Part shown: positions 11,034 to 20,545 of the stretch, in pieces | How positions within the stretch are numbered: the stretch's first letter is position 1 | How the letters are laid out: every line of letters begins with the position of its first letter | NCBI GenBank assembly: GCA_038501625.1 | Contig: JAZAYU010000198.1 | Coordinates: 496,001-560,000, forward strand | Reading direction: 5' to 3' | From: Corbicula japonica | Taxonomy: Eukaryota > Mollusca > Bivalvia > Venerida > Cyrenidae | Length of the DNA stretch: 64,000 nt | Notes under the pieces: generated by a model | What the model was told of the DNA's origin: nothing | What the model saw: only the letters and a program-made list of their open reading frames with translations | The model's database searches: none | Position numbers and translations under genes: made by a program

Positions 11034-12976
11034 CAGGGGGTAGGACGTGGCACTGCATCCGAGGATAGTTAAGCGAGGAAAATGTTGCATTGGGATAAAA
11101 ATGGCGGTTTTGGGGGGTGGGGGTACTAAAAGGGATTTATATTTGTTTCAGGAACGCAGGTTTTGTAACAAAAAAGTTATTGAAGGTTTTATACAGTAAA
11201 GGTAATGTAAACACGCCAAAAATATGGTATTTTAGGCTGATCTTCGGACATCTGGGCACTTCCATATTGGGTTTTAGCATGTTATCAAGTCAAAATAACA
11301 TATTCTTTTTTCTTCTTGGCTCGTTCACAATAATTAACACCCCACGCTCGAAATAAAACAGGATATGCCATTTTCTGGCATTCGAGGATTGGGACATTCC
11401 CTTTTGGCATTACCTGGATAACTTTACTGAATAAAGCACTTGCTTATTCACAGATTTTATTAAAGAATATGATTTTTTTATTGTCACGGATATGTTTACT
11501 GAATGTGTTTTCATAAAAAAAAACAATACATTTACAAAATTAGCATATGCGCATGGTTACAAATAAGTTTTTTTTTTATAAGAAGAGATCTTTAGTTTGA
11601 TATTTTCCGGTTGCCGTTGTTTTGCTTTAGTTTCATGCTTATTTTGTAATAAAATATTTGCAGAATCATTCGCCAGATTCAATAAGATGGTGGTTACAAA
11701 TGGTATTCACGTCACCTTTTTTGCATTATACATCATAAATGATATTCCAACTTAGCACAACTATTTGTACGCGACAAGGGCTTTTCTATATATGCGATAT
11801 TTGCCCTTCGCGTACAACCCAGTTACTATTCAAATCAATGCGGAAAATTTCCTTCTATTTCTATATGCCGCCTATCGGAAAATGAATCGCAACTTTTCAA
11901 TCTTTTGCCGGCTTCATAAAGCATCTTAAACCATATTGATTTAAAAAAAAAAATACATACCTGAGAAGCCACATTCAAGTAAAATCAATATATGTAATCC
12001 TTTATAAGTAACGTTTTCGTTTTTTATGCAAAATTGTTTTAAACCTCCACCCATGTCGATTACACCGCATAAAGTTTATCTGACTCGCGTTTATCGATAA
12101 TTTTCACCGCGTAAACGGCATATGCTGTGGTAGGTTTAACAAGTTATTTTGTCGATTATTCGTTCATTTTATTGTTACTTTTATCATTATTTATGTTTTA
12201 TAACGATATTTGACATACCAGTGTTGAAATTTTCATGTGGGAGTGAAAAAAAAGAATTTAAATCGGGTCGATTTCCACCACAGTTTTGATCGTAACTGCT
12301 TGAGACGTAAAGTACAGACAACGAAAACGTCCGTATGATAATGGGTCTGTGCTTGCAGTCGAATTATTGAGACTAATTCCAACTTAATCTGCTAATATTC
12401 AGATCGTTATTATTTAAGAAACATAAGCAAGAAAATAAACATACTCCGTAATAAAATCTGTGAATAAGCAAGTGCTTTATGAGAAACCCGTTCAGTAAAG
12501 TTATCCAGGTAATGCCAAAACGGGAATGTCCCAATCCTCGAATGCTAGACAATGGCAAATCCTGTTTTATTTCGAGCGTGGGGGTTGATTATTGTGAACG
12601 AGCCAAGAAGAAAAAAGAATATGTTATTTTGACTTGATAACATGCTAAAACCCAATATGGAAGTGCCCAGATGTCCGAAGATCAGCCTAAAATACCATAT
12701 TTTTGGCGTGTTTACATAACCTTTACTGTATAAAACCTTCAATAACTTTTTTGTTACAAAACCTGCGTTCCTGAAACAAAGTGTCGAGGGTACCTTAGGC
12801 ATCTGGTCGCAGAATGCACAGGTGGACTTTAAATTAAATACAGTATGAAGGCACTTACCTCGCAAAATAAATCCCTTTTAGTAACCCCCCCCCCCCCCAA
12901 AACCGCCATTTTTATCCCAATGAAACATTTTCCTCGCTTAACTATCCTCGGATGCAGTGCCACGTCCTACCCCCTG
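11034..12976. mobile_element. Foldback insertion carrying a second copy of its target repeat
   Basis: It begins CAGGGGGTAGGACGTGGCAC and ends with the inverted complement. The arms are about 11034-11470 and 12442-12976; the right arm has about 70 extra bases near 12780-12860. Between the arms lies another TTAGCCCAA-family copy (11752-12375), the same family this element interrupts. CAGGG-type ends suggest hAT, but no exact target duplication could be matched. The mirrored open frames at 11117-11356 (+) and 12545-12865 (-) are arm sequence, not genes. Confidence 0.6.
11752..12375 (+). repeat. TTAGCCCAA-family repeat, copy inside the foldback element
   Basis: Runs from a decayed TTAGCACAACTATTTG to GTCGAATTATTGAGACTAA. 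It aligns end to end with 10994-11033 plus 12977-13613; shared blocks include CCAGTTACTATTCAAATCAA and CCACCACAGTTTTGATC. No ORF. Confidence 0.55.
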
Positions 12977-13662
12977 TATTTATACGATGATCGCCCTTTG
13001 CGCACAACCCAGTTACTATTCAAATCAATGCGGAAAATTTTCCTTTTCCTTTTATGTCTATATGCCAGCGATAAGAATCTTTGTCGCAACCTTTGACGGC
13101 TTCAAATAGTTTTTTAAACCTTATATATCTTTAAAAAAATTACATACCTGAAAAGCTAATTCCAATTAGAATCAATATATGCGATACTTTTTAAGAAACT
13201 TGTTCGTTCATTATGAAAAACTTATAAACCTCCACACATGTCAACAGTTTTTATGTTACACCGCTAAAAGTCTAACTGACTGTAGATTATCGATCTTTAA
13301 CAGGGACGCTTTCATTGGTTATCACATTAAAATCAACATGTAAACGGCATAAACAATAGTAAGTTTAAAAGTGTTATTTGTGGAATATTTTTTATTTTAT
13401 TGATACTTTAGAGACTATTTATGTTTTACTCGTATAACAACAAATGAACATAGCTGTGCTGAAATTTTCAAATGGCAGTGAAAATTTGAAATTTAAAGCA
13501 GTGCGATTTCCACCACAGTTTTGATCATAACTGCTTGAGACGTAAAGGACAGATATCTGTAAAATGTCAGTATGATAGTGGGTCTATGCTTGCAGTCGAA
13601 TTATTGAGACTAAATAATCATATGATAATGGGAGGTGATAAAAGGCTGCAACAAGTTATTTC

Positions 13663-13780
13663 TTAGTCTCAGTAATTCGACTCCTATCACAGACCTTTTT
13701 ACATACTGACTTTTCATGGATGTCTATCTTTTACTAAGGGCGACCATTGTATATATAGAAAAGACAATTAATTGGGCTAG
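13663..13780 (-). repeat. TTAGCCCAA-family repeat, short inverted copy
   Basis: On the minus strand it starts at CTAGCCCAATTAATTG (13780) and ends with GTCGAATTACTGAGACTAA (13663). It is an internally deleted copy adjoining the larger one in opposite orientation. Confidence 0.55.
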
Positions 13781-14029
13781 GCATTTCTCAACCAGTGTTT
13801 TATGGAGATTAAAGAACTCTTAATTTTTCAACGTGATTCGCATAAAACATCTGTTTATTCAAAAAGAAAGGTTACCACCATATGATATTTTACAGCGCTC
13901 TGCATGTTTGGTGATTAATTAACACACCTAGCTACAGTTTGTTGCTTTGCTTTCCTCTTTGTTTGCAGGCCGGCGGCAAGAGAGGTTTCTAGGGAAAATA
14001 TCTTACACATGTGTGTGGCAAGGAACAAG

Positions 14030-14765
14030 TGCATCTTATTTCCAGCCTTAGAAGTGGCTGCAACCCACGTACCGTCCGGTCGGCCAACGCGCTACATAGC
14101 ACATAATTATACAAATTACACAGATGTCTGCATGAGCTCACAGTATAAAACATCTCCTGTATTGCACTGAACCGAAAAAAGCTTGAGTCGTGTGCCCCGG
14201 ATGGTAGGCGATCTCGAGCAGTTGTAGTTTCGAGCCATTCTAATCTAATTTGTTATATAAAATATGCATAATTGGAGTTTGGAACAGTATCGTTTCAATG
14301 GGCCTTACACAGCGAAAAAAAAAACAACGTTATTTTAGCTAAGTTATCATTTATCTTTCGTACTAAACTTTTTGGTGAATGATATTTTTTCAAACCGCGC
14401 TAGGATACCATGGTACGCATCCAGCACGTTCAACTTATTTCCGGCCTCACAAGTGGCTGTAACCCACGTACACCTGCTGCCAGGGTCCGTCTTCTGCAAA
14501 TGCACCTATTGTCCGGCCTCAGAACTTCAGAAGAGGCTGGAACCCACGTACCCCTGTGCCAACCGACGCTAAAGATTTTTATTACGCTATATGTAAAAAA
14601 AAATAAAAAGTGAACGTTTTAGAGATGATCACATATTATGTTTGTCCATTGTTAGGGACCACCCCGAGCTAATGCACCTAATTTCCTGCATGAGAAGTGG
14701 CTTGAACCGACGTATGTCCATGTCAGGCAATATGCTACATTAAAGTTACATGTGCGTAATACAAA
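14030..14765 (+). repeat. Cluster of short degenerate repeat units
   Basis: The block GAAGTGGCTG(C/T)AACCCACGTAC with an upstream TTATTTCC(A/G)GCCT recurs at about 14036, 14437, 14520 and 14680, each followed by a GCC(A)ACGCGCTACAT-like or similar tail. The spacing is irregular, so this is a local cluster and not a clean tandem array. Two short overlapping plus-strand frames at 14372-14613 come from the repeats. Origin unknown. Confidence 0.4.
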
Positions 14766-14769
14766 AAAA

Positions 14770-15556
14770 AGTTAAATATGCATATCAGGAATTGCCGCAG
14801 GAAGGCGGGCGGGCCGGCTTTAGAATAAATTATGCAATCAGTGATATTTATTTCTTAAAAGCCTTTGATATTGCAGGCCAGTAAACCAGAGTCCAGACTC
14901 ACCACGACGCACGAAAGTACCGTATATGCAGTTCTAAAGTGCTAACCGGTAGCATCCAATAGTTACCTCCCTTATGTACAGAAACTCATTTTCTGACCCT
15001 CTAACCGGCTGCCCTCTTATATGTTTTAGGTAACAGAAGGTTACTTGTTTGTTGCATTCAGTAAACATTCTACAGAGAAAAAGTTAAATTAAACGAAAGT
15101 TTATTACATCTTCTAACATCTTGGGGAAAAACTTGAATGTGTGGACATGTAACAGAGATACAGCGACCAATCTGCCAATGCCAATATCAATCATGAATAC
15201 GAGACTGTTACTAAAATAATGAAATCTTAATAGTTCAAAATAAAAAAATAAATAAAAAAGATATGGTAATGATTTGTATACTAATTAAGGTGGTTACAGC
15301 ATGATGTACAACATGTCATATTTTACCGCAGGTCAAATGTCAAGTAAAGTACTTAAAATAAAATGATCTAACTTTCACAAAATATTGATAGGGTTTTTAT
15401 TTTAAAAAATGTTATTGATAAAGTTTTTCACTGGTAGGGGACACCTATATTGTTTGCAATACTCTGATAGACTTGTTGTTACAGTTTTATACAGTTTACT
15501 ACCCCGAAATAAAGATAACCATACTAATAGACCACATTTTCGCAGTGTTGGTCTTC
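14770..15556. other. Non-coding stretch
   Basis: AT-rich apart from a short G/C-rich patch near 14795-14820. The frame at 15409-15627 overlaps the left end of the element at 15561 and is not supported as a gene. Confidence 0.35.
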
Positions 15557-16588
15557 ATAGCCATACATGCCAAGTCTCATGTTGTGAGGTAAAAACTCAC
15601 AGAATTTCACCCACTCTCACAGTCTAATGGAAAAAACAAAAAACTCACGTAGTTTTGATAATTTCGCTTTAAAAAATGTTCATCTGCAGGGCAATTTTCA
15701 ATGTCAGAGGATCGCCGAATTCGAAATGAAGTGCTTGATTGACAGTGATTATTGAAGATTATGACATTTTGTTTATTTCATCTGCTTCAATTACCCTGGG
15801 GCAATGGATAAACATCCCATGTTAAATAAGGTGTTATTCAATTATCTTTTCTTATTAACTGTTATGTTTACTCAAACATCTTTATGTCTCAGTTGAGGTA
15901 CAATTTCAATGCAAGTGTTACAAATTTCGGCTACGGATGGGTAAACGTCTAAGGGCATTACTTTGACAGTGTTAATTGTCAAGAGTTTTGGTTTTAATTG
16001 GCATTTTGAATAATTAATCCAAGGTGAATAAAAACAAGATTTGTCAAACTTTTGGGCCCTTCTCTCTCAAGAATAATTTTTATGCAAATGCAACACTAGA
16101 CTTTCATCATAAATGCCAAGTCAGTAATTGCACTTAGTGTATAACTAATGGCTTGACTAGTATGAATTTTCAGTGGACATTTTTAAAATGTGGCATAAAG
16201 ATTTGAGTCACAAATATTTTTTTTGATTTTGAAAAATGTGTTTAATTGTCTTGTTACTTCATCAAAATAATATAACTGACTGTAGTAACTTTTTATAAAA
16301 AAGATAAAGGTATATATAAGAGATTGGTGCGCATGCGTCGGAAGAATAACAGCTGATTCTAGCCGCTCTTCAAAAATATAAGAAAACTAGGATTACATGA
16401 CTAATATTGTTTGATCTTACTGCAAAATTTAACATATTATTAAATTCGAGTCTTTGTTTCATTCATCTATATTGAATTTTTTCGATAATTATTGAAAACA
16501 GGTAAATTTCTTACCTTGACAACCCCCCACCCACTGACCTTGATTTTGACAATACAACCTCCGGTGAAGGAAATAAACACAGGGAAAC

Positions 16589-19500
16589 ATGCTTACAGGT
16601 TTGCTCTGTTCGTTTTTGATTCTGGCAAGCATTATTACCATCAGTGGTATAGCAAAGAGGCCAAGTAATTCCAAAATAATGCAATGCCCCAGACCTTGCG
16701 TATACCCGAATAAGCTTTCGCCTACCAATGCACATTCATGTGGAACAATTGCTGTGTTACTGAAGGTAAGATTTAGACACTATAAACAACCAATTGTCCC
16801 ATGCAAAAATAAGACCCTCTCTTATTTGGCTATCCTTCTACTGGCAATTTCATGTGACATTGAATCTAACCCAGGGCCAGATTTCCCCTGTGGTAGCTGC
16901 GGATCTGAGGTGCTTGATTCGGACCCGGCAGTGGAGTGTGACAGCTGTGAAGCATGGTTTCATCTCCAATGTCAGGGTCTTGATCCGGCTTGGTACCAAC
17001 AATTGGTAAACCATAACCAGTCATTTGCCTGGACCTGTTCACTTTGTGACAGCCTGAATCACTCAACTTTGTCAAGCATTCTTTCAGTCTCATCTCACAA
17101 CAGTTACTCCTCCTTACCAGAAGAGAACATACAAGTAAACAATGCAAGCAACACAACACCAAACCAAAACATATTCGTACCAAATCTAAAAATACTATGC
17201 ATTAACTGCCAATCAATAGTAAATAAAAAACATGAATTTCAATTCATGATTAAGAACCATAATCCAGACATCATCACAGCAACAGAGACCTGGCTAAAAA
17301 ATGAACATTTTAATAGTGAAATTTTCCCATCATCTCTTGGATACACAGTCTTTCGTAGGGATAGGCAAAAGGGCAAAGGCGGCGGGGTTCTCATATTAGT
17401 AAAAAACAACTTACTTCCCTCCGAACAACCTAAACTTAACACAGAATGTGAAATTATTTGGATTAAAATAGAAATTAAAGGCACTAAACCATTCTACATA
17501 GCTTCGTACTATAAACCAAATGAAATGGACATTAAAAGTACCCTTGAATTTGAAAAATCATTAGAACTGGCACGCAATCTAAAAGGAACAAAACTCATAT
17601 TTGGTGATTTCAACTTTCCTAAATTATCCTGGGACCAAGACCACAATCCCTCACTGAAACCAGGATGCTGCTCCAATTCCGCATATGACAAGTTCCTGGA
17701 AGCATTAGATGATCATAATTTAACCCAAATGGTAACTGATAACACGAGAAACAATAACATCCTTGATCTTTTCCTTATCTCAAATCCTACCCTTGTCAAA
17801 AAAGTAGAAATAACTGCAGGCATATCAGACCATGATGCAATATCTGCAACAGTTTATGCAAGACCAATCATTTCTAAACAAAAACCAAGAACTTGCCATC
17901 TTTACAAAAAGGCAAACTGGCCAGATTTTAAAAAATATATGCAGTCTTCTAGTGAAAATATCTTACAAAATTCAAGCCTATTATCAGTAGAGGACATTTG
18001 GATTACATTTAAAAACTCATTGAATATTGGAATCTCAAAATACGTACCAACAAAAAGAATTGGCGCAAAACAGTCTCTGCCGTGGATAAATAAGGAAATA
18101 AAAAAGCTAATACATAAAAGAGACCGCCTTTATAAAAAAGCTAAGAAAAATAATCATAACCATGAAACAATGATGAAATTTAAAAAACTCAAACTTGTCA
18201 TTAAAAATAAAATTAAAAGTTCTTATAACTCCTATCTTGAAAGTATACTTGATATCTCAGACAACGATAACACTCAAAGCAAGTTTTCTACCAAAAAATT
18301 ATACTCACTTATTAAAAACTCAAAACAGGATTCACAAAATATGTCCCCCCTTAAAGATCAAATAACAGGATCCTTAAAAACAAACAACTCTGATAAAGCC
18401 AATATTCTCAACAGACAATTTCAATCAGTTTTCTCAGGAACCTCTCCACTGTCCTTGAAACAAACATGCCTAGAAAGGCTCAGATTCCTTAACCCATCCC
18501 AACACTCTAAGTACCCACCAATGCCAGAAATCACTATCGGCAAGGCAGGTGTAATCAAGTTATTGGCCAACCTGAATGCGGATAAAGCTGCAGGTCCGGA
18601 TCAGATCAAACCAGTTGTTCTGAAAGAGCTGAGGCATGAGATCGCTGACATAATAACCATTCTTTTCCAGAAATCCCTTGAATCCGGAACTATTCCCCGG
18701 GACTGGACCAAGGCCAATGTGTGCCCAATATATAAAAAGGGCGACACCAGTGATCCCGCAAACTACCGTCCTATCTCTCTCACCTGTATTCTCTGTAAAA
18801 CTCTTGAACATATTGTAGCATCACATCTATCCTCTCACTTGACTACTCATAATATTCTCTATGATCTTCAGCATGGCTTTCGTGAGAAACGCTCCTGTGA
18901 GACACAACTGATTGAACTTACTGACTATCTAACCAATAACATCGCCTCCGGCAAACAAACAGACCTAATTTTACTTGACTTCAGCAAAGCATTCGATAAG
19001 GTTAACCATCTAAAACTTCTCTCTATCCTTCAAGAATATGGCGTGTCTACTCAGATACTCAGATGGACTCGTTCTTTCCTCATCGGCAGAAGCCAAACAG
19101 TCATACTAGATGGTGAATGCTCAACAGAAGTCCCTGTCACCTCAGGAGTACCCCAGGGCTCTGTCCTTGGTCCTCTCTTCTTTCTTGTCTACATAAACCA
19201 ACTTCCTTCTTCTGTTTCTAAATCCCAAGTCCGGCTATTTGCTGATGACACTGCCATTTACCTCACCATCAACTCTTTGGCAGACTCCATAACTTTACAA
19301 CAAGATCTTGACAAGATGCAGGCATGGGAGAAGGCGTGGGACATGGAGTTTAACCCCTCAAAGTGTCAAGTACTACACATTACTAAAAATAAACATGTCA
19401 TTAAAAACAAATATTATCTCCACGGTCAAGTACTTGAATCCGTTACACATGCAAAATACCTAGGGCTAGATCTCTCTTCTGAGCTTAACTTTAACACACA

Positions 19501-20044
19501 CATAGCAAGAATTACAACAAATGCTAATAAATCCCTAGGCTTTATCAAAAGAAATATAACAACTAATAACCAAAAAGTCAAAGAACTGGCATACAAGACC
19601 TTGGTCCGGCCCCAGGTAGAGTACGCATCTACTGTCTGGAACCCATATACCAAGACAAACATCCACAAGGTGGAAATGGTCCAAAGGCGGGCAATAAGGT
19701 GGGTTAAACAGGACTACTCTCCTCTTTCCAGTGTCACAGCTATGCAGGGGGAACTGGGCTGGAGGTCCTTAGAACATCGAAGACTTGATGCGAGACTTAT
19801 AATGTTTTATAAAATATACCATAACATCGTAGCAATAAACCTTCCTTCTTATATACAAAAACCAAACAGACAAACCAGGCACATGCATCCCCTTTGTTTA
19901 AGACAAATTCAGGTCAAATCAGATTATCACAAGTTCTCTTTTTTTCCTCATAGTATTACCCTTTGGAATAAACTGCCTGTTAATATTGTCACCCTGCCTG
20001 ATCTTGAGCGTTTCAAGCAGGCAGTGGCGGTGATCCAGTACTAG
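16589..20044 (+). CDS. LINE ORF: 2A-like peptide, PHD finger, APE endonuclease, reverse transcriptase
   Basis: A single uninterrupted 1151-aa frame. The N-terminus has a hydrophobic stretch (about residues 4-20) and a second one (about 77-88) directly before a 2A-like motif DIESNPGP (residues 90-97), where ribosome skipping would separate G96 and P97. A C4HC3 PHD finger follows (C101/C104, C117/C120, H125/C128, C150/C153). The APE-type endonuclease shows N in NCQSI (about 204), E in TETWL (about 232), GDFN (339-342) and SDHD with H415. The reverse transcriptase has LLDFSKAFD with D797, GVPQGSVLGPL and FADD (D886, D887). The C-terminal part resembles CR1/L2/Crack-type LINEs. All catalytic residues I can check are present, so the protein may be functional. 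It should reverse-transcribe its own RNA at a nicked target. Confidence 0.93.
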   Translation: MLTGLLCSFLILASIITISGIAKRPSNSKIMQCPRPCVYPNKLSPTNAHSCGTIAVLLKVRFRHYKQPIVPCKNKTLSYLAILLLAISCDIESNPGPDFPCGSCGSEVLDSDPAVECDSCEAWFHLQCQGLDPAWYQQLVNHNQSFAWTCSLCDSLNHSTLSSILSVSSHNSYSSLPEENIQVNNASNTTPNQNIFVPNLKILCINCQSIVNKKHEFQFMIKNHNPDIITATETWLKNEHFNSEIFPSSLGYTVFRRDRQKGKGGGVLILVKNNLLPSEQPKLNTECEIIWIKIEIKGTKPFYIASYYKPNEMDIKSTLEFEKSLELARNLKGTKLIFGDFNFPKLSWDQDHNPSLKPGCCSNSAYDKFLEALDDHNLTQMVTDNTRNNNILDLFLISNPTLVKKVEITAGISDHDAISATVYARPIISKQKPRTCHLYKKANWPDFKKYMQSSSENILQNSSLLSVEDIWITFKNSLNIGISKYVPTKRIGAKQSLPWINKEIKKLIHKRDRLYKKAKKNNHNHETMMKFKKLKLVIKNKIKSSYNSYLESILDISDNDNTQSKFSTKKLYSLIKNSKQDSQNMSPLKDQITGSLKTNNSDKANILNRQFQSVFSGTSPLSLKQTCLERLRFLNPSQHSKYPPMPEITIGKAGVIKLLANLNADKAAGPDQIKPVVLKELRHEIADIITILFQKSLESGTIPRDWTKANVCPIYKKGDTSDPANYRPISLTCILCKTLEHIVASHLSSHLTTHNILYDLQHGFREKRSCETQLIELTDYLTNNIASGKQTDLILLDFSKAFDKVNHLKLLSILQEYGVSTQILRWTRSFLIGRSQTVILDGECSTEVPVTSGVPQGSVLGPLFFLVYINQLPSSVSKSQVRLFADDTAIYLTINSLADSITLQQDLDKMQAWEKAWDMEFNPSKCQVLHITKNKHVIKNKYYLHGQVLESVTHAKYLGLDLSSELNFNTHIARITTNANKSLGFIKRNITTNNQKVKELAYKTLVRPQVEYASTVWNPYTKTNIHKVEMVQRRAIRWVKQDYSPLSSVTAMQGELGWRSLEHRRLDARLIMFYKIYHNIVAINLPSYIQKPNRQTRHMHPLCLRQIQVKSDYHKFSFFPHSITLWNKLPVNIVTLPDLERFKQAVAVIQY
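16829..16879 (+). other. 2A-like ribosome-skipping motif preceded by a hydrophobic segment
   Basis: Codons for YLAILLLAISC are followed by DIESNPGP, matching the D(V/I)ExNPGP consensus of 2A peptides. It sits between the ORF N-terminus and the PHD finger. If active, translation would release a peptide of about 96 aa and start the remaining polyprotein with Pro97. 2A-like sequences at LINE N-termini are known from trypanosomes and several invertebrates, where some also act as signal sequences. Activity here is inference. Confidence 0.85.
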
Positions 20045-20476
20045 TTGTGTAATCTTTGTTTTTATCTCTTTTACTTTTATCCCCAATAAATCTTGCACTC
20101 ACTAACATTTTAACATTTGTCTTGGCATCCAAGATCACAATTCTTTACTTTATTCTTTCACAACTTTACTAACACTTCCGACGTGCACCAAATCCTGTCA
20201 GTAACACTCGAAAGAGGAGTGGACAGTATACAGAGATAGATAGATAGATATAAGAACATTTAAAATATACTGTGTTTCGACACGCTTTAGAAAATCTAAC
20301 TTTGTTTTGCTCAAATCTCACTTAAAAATGTCACCAGTCTCACTTAATTATTTTCCGATACCTGGCATGTATGGATAGCGGGGAATCACACACTTAGACA
20401 TTCTTGTGTAGTTTGTGCTAATGAAAGCGGTGCTTCATATGAGGGATATATTTCAGGTTAACTGAGTATTGCTGTT

Positions 20477-20545
20477 ATGAAGAAATCAAGTCCAGACCCT
20501 ATCTATGCATTTAAAGGATCCAGTAGCCCACTTTCCTGCTTGAAG
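20477..20545 (+). CDS. GNB1L: GNB1L coding exon 1 (start codon)
   Basis: The exon starts at 20457 after TATTTCAG, with 20 bp of 5' UTR; the ATG at 20477 follows an in-frame upstream stop (TGA in GTTAACTGA is out of the way of the chosen frame). It encodes 23 residues ending SPLSCLK before the donor AAG|GTAATG. The PDP-x-aromatic and G(S/T)xSP pattern matches the N-terminus of vertebrate GNB1L, which decides the start. Confidence 0.85.

Larger units (their letters stand above)
10994..13613 (+). mobile_element. TTAGCCCAA-family repeat, copy split by a foldback insertion
   Basis: The left part (10994-11033) has TTAGCCCAACTATTTGTGCG and GGCTTTTCTATAT. The family resumes at 12977 with GATCGCCCTTTGCGCACAAC and runs to TGCAGTCGAATTATTGAGAC and a final TAA at 13613. 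The ends (TTAGCCCAACTAATTG-like and, inverted, TTAGTCTCAATAATTCG) are weakly similar and may be imperfect terminal inverted repeats. The break is filled by the element at 11034-12976. Confidence 0.5.
16322..20247 (+). mobile_element. Full-length CR1/L2-group non-LTR retrotransposon
   Basis: About 3.93 kb bracketed by the 8-bp direct repeat ATATAAGA (16314-16321 and 20248-20255). It has a 5' leader of about 265 bp, one long ORF (16589-20044) and a short 3' UTR ending in a GATA-type microsatellite tail (AGATAGATAGATAG), as CR1/L2-like LINEs often have. The A/T-rich duplication overlaps the tail, so the 3' boundary is uncertain by a few bases. The intact ORF and the matching duplication suggest a recent insertion. 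It lies upstream of the GNB1L start-codon exon in sense orientation. Confidence 0.75.
15561..20374. mobile_element. Possible older DNA element interrupted by the LINE
   Basis: CCATACATGCC at 15561-15571 is matched by its inverted complement at 20364-20374, and ATAG occurs directly outside both ends (15557-15560 and 20375-20378). Both flanks also share loose CTCAC-rich text. Removing the LINE would leave about 0.9 kb. The terminal repeat is only 11 bp, so chance is possible. Confidence 0.35.

Noticed and set aside
11117..12865. Similar open frames on both strands (FRNAGFVTKKLLKVLYSKG)
   Set aside because: They are the mirrored arms of a foldback element; no family match and frames decay outside the arms.
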